The notes beneath the pieces were generated by a model. The model had not been told where the DNA came from and ran no database searches. It saw nothing but the letters and a program-made list of their open reading frames with translations. The position numbers and the translations under genes were made by a program. From the NCBI GenBank assembly GCA_958450325.1, contig OY288256.1, forward strand, positions 15,842,557 to 15,906,556: a DNA stretch of 64,000 bases. The letters run 5' to 3'. This document shows positions 59,501-64,000 of the stretch, in pieces. Within the stretch, counting starts at the first letter, position 1, and every line of letters begins with the position of its first letter. The stretch is from Agrostemma githago (taxonomy: Eukaryota > Streptophyta > Magnoliopsida > Caryophyllales > Caryophyllaceae).

Positions 59501-60443
59501 TTCTCGAGTCTCATAAATATTGTTTGATTCTCTATCCAATCATTAACGGCCGATCCTAGAAAGGTGGCGATCAGATATACAACGGCTACTCCCAAGTGTT
59601 GCCGTAGAAATTCAACGGTTGCTCTCAGCTGCAGCCATAGAAATTCAACAACTACTCCCAACAGGTGTAGCCGCAGAAATGTCACGTTTAGTTGTGGGAC
59701 TATCTAGACGGATCTATCCCAAGGCCAGAGCACTTTTACTATTTTCTGATATTATTTTCACGTTTTACGTGTACTTGTGTATGTTGATTAGATGTGAAAC
59801 CTGTTAATTGTCGTTTTACCTGTTAATTGTCGTTTTAATCTTGGTAAAATACGTTATTTATGATTGTACTTCGCTAATAATAATCGATATCATTTTGTTT
59901 ATGTTTCTTAATTAAGAATGTATTATCGTGTTATTTATATTTTACTTAGGCACGTTATTATTAAGAATTATATATTGTTTTAGAATGAAAATTTTGACGT
60001 TAGTAAAAACTATAATTATACGGAGGATGAAGGAGGGTGTATGAAGGTTAATTATTGTTAATTGCGATGATTTTATGAGATGTTATTATTATTATTGTTG
60101 TTGATTTTATGCGAAGGGGATTTTATTATTGTTGTTGTTGTTGACCTTATGAGATGTTAAGATTTTGAGTGAAGGAGAAAAGAGATTAAATGGAGCAAGG
60201 GGAGTAAAATATGTAAAACATATAAAATCGCCGACGATGTTAAGTAAATTGCCGATGACGAGAAGCGAAAGTGTTTACAATAGTACGGAGTATATAACCA
60301 TATAAGTAAGGTTCAAGTACTGTAAAGTGGAAATCATAAAGATGTCTAAAAGTTTTACTTTTGACGATTTTGGGTCTCAGGATCTTGTTTGAACCCAGTC
60401 GTGGAATTGACTGGGTTAACTAAATAATGTTTTTTCACTTCAT
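59501..60443. repeat. Intergenic DNA with a 44-bp tandem repeat
   Basis: About three copies of a roughly 44-bp unit (GTAGAAATTCAACGGTTGCT and variants) occupy about 59,573-59,695. The rest is AT-rich with small TTG/TTA runs near 60,080-60,140. No gene. Confidence 0.55.
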
Positions 60444-60545
60444 AGTTCATATATTGTTCATACTCCTTCCAATCCAATCTATGTTCCCATTTGACTTTTT
60501 ACGGTCTACGAGGCGACACTTTGACCGTATTTTTATCTATTTGTA
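60444..60545. mobile_element. Partial Stowaway-like MITE end
   Basis: ACTCCTTCCAATCCAATC followed by CCCATTTGACTTTTTACGG and CACTTTGACCGTA resembles one end of a common plant MITE. The other end is not found before the RT fragment at 60,570, so it is truncated. Confidence 0.4.
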
Positions 60546-60569
60546 TATTATATTTTTTTTGTTGACAAT

Positions 60570-61496
60570 ATCTTTTGCTAGATAATTTGCTAGATATGTA
60601 TCCACCCTCGGGTTCACTCAGAGTCGTATGGATCACTCCTTGCTCGTCCTCTATTGAGGTACAGATATTCTTTTCTTCTTCTATATGTGGACGTTATAAT
60701 TCTTGTGTCATTGTCGGCTGCCCTTCGTGCCCGTATCCTTCCCAATCTTGGTTCTAAATTTTCTAAGATTGACCTCAGTGAATTGCATTACTTCCTTGGT
60801 ATTTTTGTTTGTTCGGACGCCAACAATTTATTTTTGTCACAAATTAAGTATGTCGTGAACATCCCCAGTCGCGCCCATATGTCTAATTGCAAACCAGATA
60901 ACACACTCGTCAACACACAAGATAAACTGGTTGTTAACTCAGGACCATCGATTTCTAATCCTATATATGTTATACCATAGCCTTGTGGGTGCGCTACAAC
61001 GATCACATTTACTCGCCTCGACATTAGTTATGTTATTCAGTAGATATGTTTGCTTATGCACGACCCACGTGAGCTTCATTCTGCAGCTCTCAAGCGCTTT
61101 TTGCGCTACATTAAAGGCACTCTCAAGATGGGTATCATCATTCGACCATTCTCCTTTGGTTCGTTAATTGCGTACTCCAATGCAGAATGAAGTAGATATA
61201 TATCCTAATACATGTTGTTCCACCTTCGGCTATGGTGTATACTTAGGTGACAATTTAATTTCTTGGTCTTCAAAATGCCAAGATACTATGTCGCGATCTA
61301 TATTACTGAAGCCAAATAACTGGATGTTGTCGTCAATACCATCGCGGAAGCTTGCTAGCTCTGTAACCTTAGCTTCCACTTAAAATACATTGTCCACTCA
61401 TCACTAACGCTACCATTATATATTGTGACAATATTAGCGCGATATATCTCGCGGGTAATCCCACCAATTATCAGCGCAGAAAGCACATTGCAATGG
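60570..61496 (+). pseudogene. Copia RT/RNase H fragment, heavily mutated
   Basis: Pieces in shifting plus-strand frames show YVDVIILVSLSAAL (a YVDD-type region with the second Asp lost) and then KIDLSELHYFLGIFV. After a gap come LKRFLRYIKGTLKMGI and GYGVYLGDNLISWSSK, ending near KHIAMV. Frameshifts and stops are frequent. A2 is inserted at the end of the RNase H region. No LTRs were found for this fragment. Confidence 0.75.
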
Positions 61497-62732
61497 TGAT
61501 GGCCCGTATTTAGTCATGGTTATAATGACAATTTAAGTGTAATTGGGTTGACTAAATCGGTGTGTTTATGTCCCGTTGGTGAAATATTTATGATGTCATT
61601 GTTATAAGCCTATTTGAGTATTATCGGTTCGGGTCGTGCATGAAAAGAGAAAACAAGACAAGGTCGGCCCAAAACGAGGAATTGGAAGAAGTAGCTCGAG
61701 AATTGAAGACGGAACTTAATCGCTTTAGGTTCCGTGACAGCTTATTAGTTATTAATATTATTATATTTTATTATTATTATTGTATTACTAGAGTTTGGTA
61801 ATTATTGGACTTACCTTAATTATTTACTAGTATTAGACTACTATTAGTATAGATTAGTAGAATCAGGATTATTATTCATTATTCCATCATAGTTGTACGT
61901 TAGATTAGACAGAATAAGATGAACCCTAGTTCTATGTGTAACTAATTTATCATCTCGGTTCAAGACATTGAAGCACTTAATTATCAGTTGTGAGTTTGAA
62001 AGTTCTAATCTTTATTCTTGATTATTGATTAATTGCTCAGTTTAATTATATATGAATGTTGTTATTGATTTCTAGAGTGATCAACTAGGTTTCTATTTCA
62101 TCGTTCTATTGTTAGTTTTGTTAATTGAACAGGATTTGTTGATTAACTTGACCTGAGTAACATCTAAGACTTAATTATTGAACGGGATTCGTTGATATTA
62201 AGACTTAGGAGCAATTATCATAGATTTATAGCACAACTGGATTGTATGTGGTTATTTATCTCTTTATCGAATTCTCTATATATTAATGCTGCTGTTGGAT
62301 TAAATCTAGAACTGGATTGTTTAGGTTGTTTAACAGTTAGGACTGATTAAGAACGGGATACGTTTTAATTAGTTATTCGTAAGGAGAATTAGAATCTTCG
62401 ATTCACGATAAAGTAATCAAGAGTAATAATTTGAACCGGATTTCGATGACCAATTGTGATTAAGTTGTGGATTTGTTCTTGACCGAGACCTTTTAATCAT
62501 CTGATTTAGTTAACGTTTTAATCTTTATCAGTTTTAGTTGTTAGAAAATCATTCAAAACCCCCCTTTCTTAGTGTTTAATTAATTAGTTATTTATCGTTC
62601 TACATTAGTACGCAGTTATAGTTAAACCAATTCCTTGTGGGTTCGACCCTTATTTCTACTATACTATTGTTTTAGTATTCAGATTTAAGTGATTATAAAT
62701 TGTAATTTGAGGCATACGACTTTAGCCTGTCA
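61497..62732 (+). repeat. A2 5' LTR
   Basis: It starts TGATGGCCCGTATTTAG and ends TTTAGCCTGTCA. It is strongly similar to the A1 LTRs from about 61,960 to the end. Confidence 0.88.
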
Positions 62733-62852
62733 AATTTTGGCGTCGTTGCCGGGGAATTGGCGTTAATTGTTTCTGTGGGTTAGTGTAAATATTTTTTTTA
62801 GTTCGTTGGTTTGTTGTTAATAATTTTTAGAAAATCTGAGTTTTTACGATAG

Positions 62853-63464
62853 ATGGCGATTAAATATTTTCCTCAATATGAGCATGAACTGTTTTACAAA
62901 TACTTTGATAGATTGAGTGAGTATGTCTCTAGATGTCGTCACCGATATCAAAATTGGGAACTCTGTCATGTGGTATACAATGGGTTAAATGATGAAACTT
63001 TGATGCATGTTGATTCTTTAAGTGAAGGGAGATTCGTCGACGAACTTAGTTATGAGGAGAAGTGGGAACTTTTCATGTACTTGGCTCGTGACATTGAAGA
63101 ATGGGAGTTGGAAAACTCAAGCTCTATGACACATTCAATGAGTCTCAATAAAAATTTGAACACCCAACATGATTCTCGTATATCCACGGAAGACATGATT
63201 AGAGACCTTATTACTGCTCAAATGACCCTTCAAGCTAGTATGGCTCAATACGAGCAAGAAAACAATGCTAGTATCCAGAACCTTCAGAGTCCTTTAGTGC
63301 AAATAACAGAATCTAATGATAGACTAGAGGCACAAGATGAGTTTTCTCTTAATTTTAAGGAGTCAGGAATTATTAAGAACATACAGTTTGATGACACTCT
63401 CCCCCTTGAACCCGATTTTGGTCGTTCTAGTGTTGGTTCTGTCGTTGGATCTGGATTCTTGTGA
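62853..63464 (+). CDS. A2 gag-derived ORF, short form
   Basis: A 203-codon open frame. Its first 185 residues match the A1 ORF and read through the place where A1 is frameshifted, which shows that the A1 frameshift is a private defect. After LPLEPDF the sequence departs from A1 and stops within 15 codons. The acidic and C-terminal part known from A1 is missing, probably by an internal deletion joining to the G/T-rich downstream region. Its function is not known; similarity is to the C-terminal part of Athila-type gag. Confidence 0.65.
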   Translation: MAIKYFPQYEHELFYKYFDRLSEYVSRCRHRYQNWELCHVVYNGLNDETLMHVDSLSEGRFVDELSYEEKWELFMYLARDIEEWELENSSSMTHSMSLNKNLNTQHDSRISTEDMIRDLITAQMTLQASMAQYEQENNASIQNLQSPLVQITESNDRLEAQDEFSLNFKESGIIKNIQFDDTLPLEPDFGRSSVGSVVGSGFL

Positions 63465-64000
63465 CCAAGGTTGGTAGTGTAGCTTGATTGATGTCAAGTT
63501 GTTGTTGGGTCTGCGTGTTAATGGCGGTTAGTGAGGGTTGGTCGCGCTAGTTGCTGCGTGCCAAGTCGATGTCGGGTTAGTGTTTGACTTAGTGTAGGTT
63601 GTGGCGACTGATTTCGTCGATTCAGAATGGGTCGGGGTTGATGCTGGTACTGTAAGTGTGGGTGTCGGTTTGTAGTCTACTGTTGACTCTGACTGTGTTG
63701 TTGTTTTGGTGCAAAATGAACTAGTGCGAATTTGTGAGACGGAGACTTGGATTTCAGTCATATCACTAGTGAAATATGTTTTGGGAAAGGTCGTGCAATC
63801 CCATGGTTGGGATGAGGCATTTCGAGGGTAACGAAGTGTCAGAGTGGTGAATTGAGTTGTACTGTTTCGTCATTGGTATTGACATCATCTGATTGCTCGC
63901 CGTTTTGAGAGTTGAGGGAGAAAATGCATTGAGCCCGTGAGGATAACTGAAATACGAGTTTGAATTTTTATTCGTGAATGACCTGACATTACGATGTTGT
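63465..64000 (+). other. A2 interior, non-coding
   Basis: G/T-rich sequence resembling 47,900-48,540 of A1 (for example GAGACGGAG in both). No gene. Confidence 0.55.

Larger units (their letters stand above)
61497..64000 (+). mobile_element. A2: second Athila-like element, cut by the window end
   Basis: The 5' LTR at 61,497-62,732 is followed by the PBS TGGCGTCGTTGCCGGGGA (62,738-62,755) and a gag-derived ORF, as in A1. The LTR is about 145 bp shorter than that of A1: it lacks part of the region before the TTA repeat, and the TTA repeat is degenerate. The 3' end lies outside the window. Confidence 0.85.

Noticed and set aside
1..64000. Prokaryotic-type operons, phage or defence systems
   Set aside because: All recognisable genes are of plant or plant-transposon type, with introns and nuclear tRNA features.

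Overview
The window is nuclear DNA of a flowering plant, most likely a eudicot. The signs are a nuclear-type tRNA-Gln, a split GDSL esterase/lipase gene of the plant secreted family, plant Copia, Athila-like, Ogre/Tat-like and CACTA elements, and Stowaway and Tourist MITEs. The repeat style reminds me of Caryophyllales, but I cannot prove that from sequence alone. I see no intact host protein gene. The only clearly functional-looking gene is the tRNA.

Region by region. 1-5,300: AT-rich intergenic DNA with a Stowaway MITE, a TA-flanked inverted-repeat element, a Tourist-like MITE, tRNA-Gln(TTG), a 150-bp tandem duplication and a tRNA-like SINE head. 5,570-7,083: a degenerate Copia-type LTR ending just upstream of a TATA box. 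7,101-37,922: a GDSL gene split in two by a Russian-doll stack about 29.5 kb long. Layer 1 is a minus-strand Copia element (7,644-37,157) inserted in the coding region. Layer 2 has two insertions into that Copia: a 2.1-kb non-coding LTR element in its 3' LTR (7,984-10,112), and an Ogre/Tat-like element E1 in its integrase (12,857-33,352, target duplication ATAGG). Layer 3 is a gag-only sibling E2 inside E1 (19,287-29,413, target duplication GGAAT). Pre-insertion sites for two layers can be read inside the window itself.

37,923-42,400: a roughly 4-kb AT-rich tandem array. Its monomers carry a motif matching the plant snRNA upstream sequence element (RTCCCACATCG), a TATA box 26-28 bp further on in most well-preserved units, and a stem-loop. 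A Helitron-type 3' end follows. 42,507-42,954: another Tourist-like MITE. 43,548-44,020: a 100-bp tandem array. 44,332-50,902: an Athila-like non-autonomous element A1 (target duplication AATGT) with a frameshifted gag-derived ORF. 50,903-52,930: short tandem repeats, then Gypsy internal debris. 52,931-57,791: an inverted solo LTR (target duplication GGGTC) split by a CACTA transposon (54,024-57,251) that carries a decayed spliced transposase gene. 57,835 to about 59,500: a same-family LTR in the opposite orientation. 60,570-61,496: a Copia RT/RNase H pseudogene, interrupted by a second Athila-like element A2 that runs out of the window.

The two observations I find most unusual are both cis-element architectures. 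First, the Ogre-like LTRs contain many 12-bp palindromes (ACTCGAYCGAGT) arranged in pairs. The start-to-start spacing is 21 bp in eight of the ten pairs measured in the two 5' LTRs and 22-23 bp in the other two. One cluster lies just upstream of the LTR TATA box and another lies downstream. Second, the snRNA-promoter-like tandem array described above.
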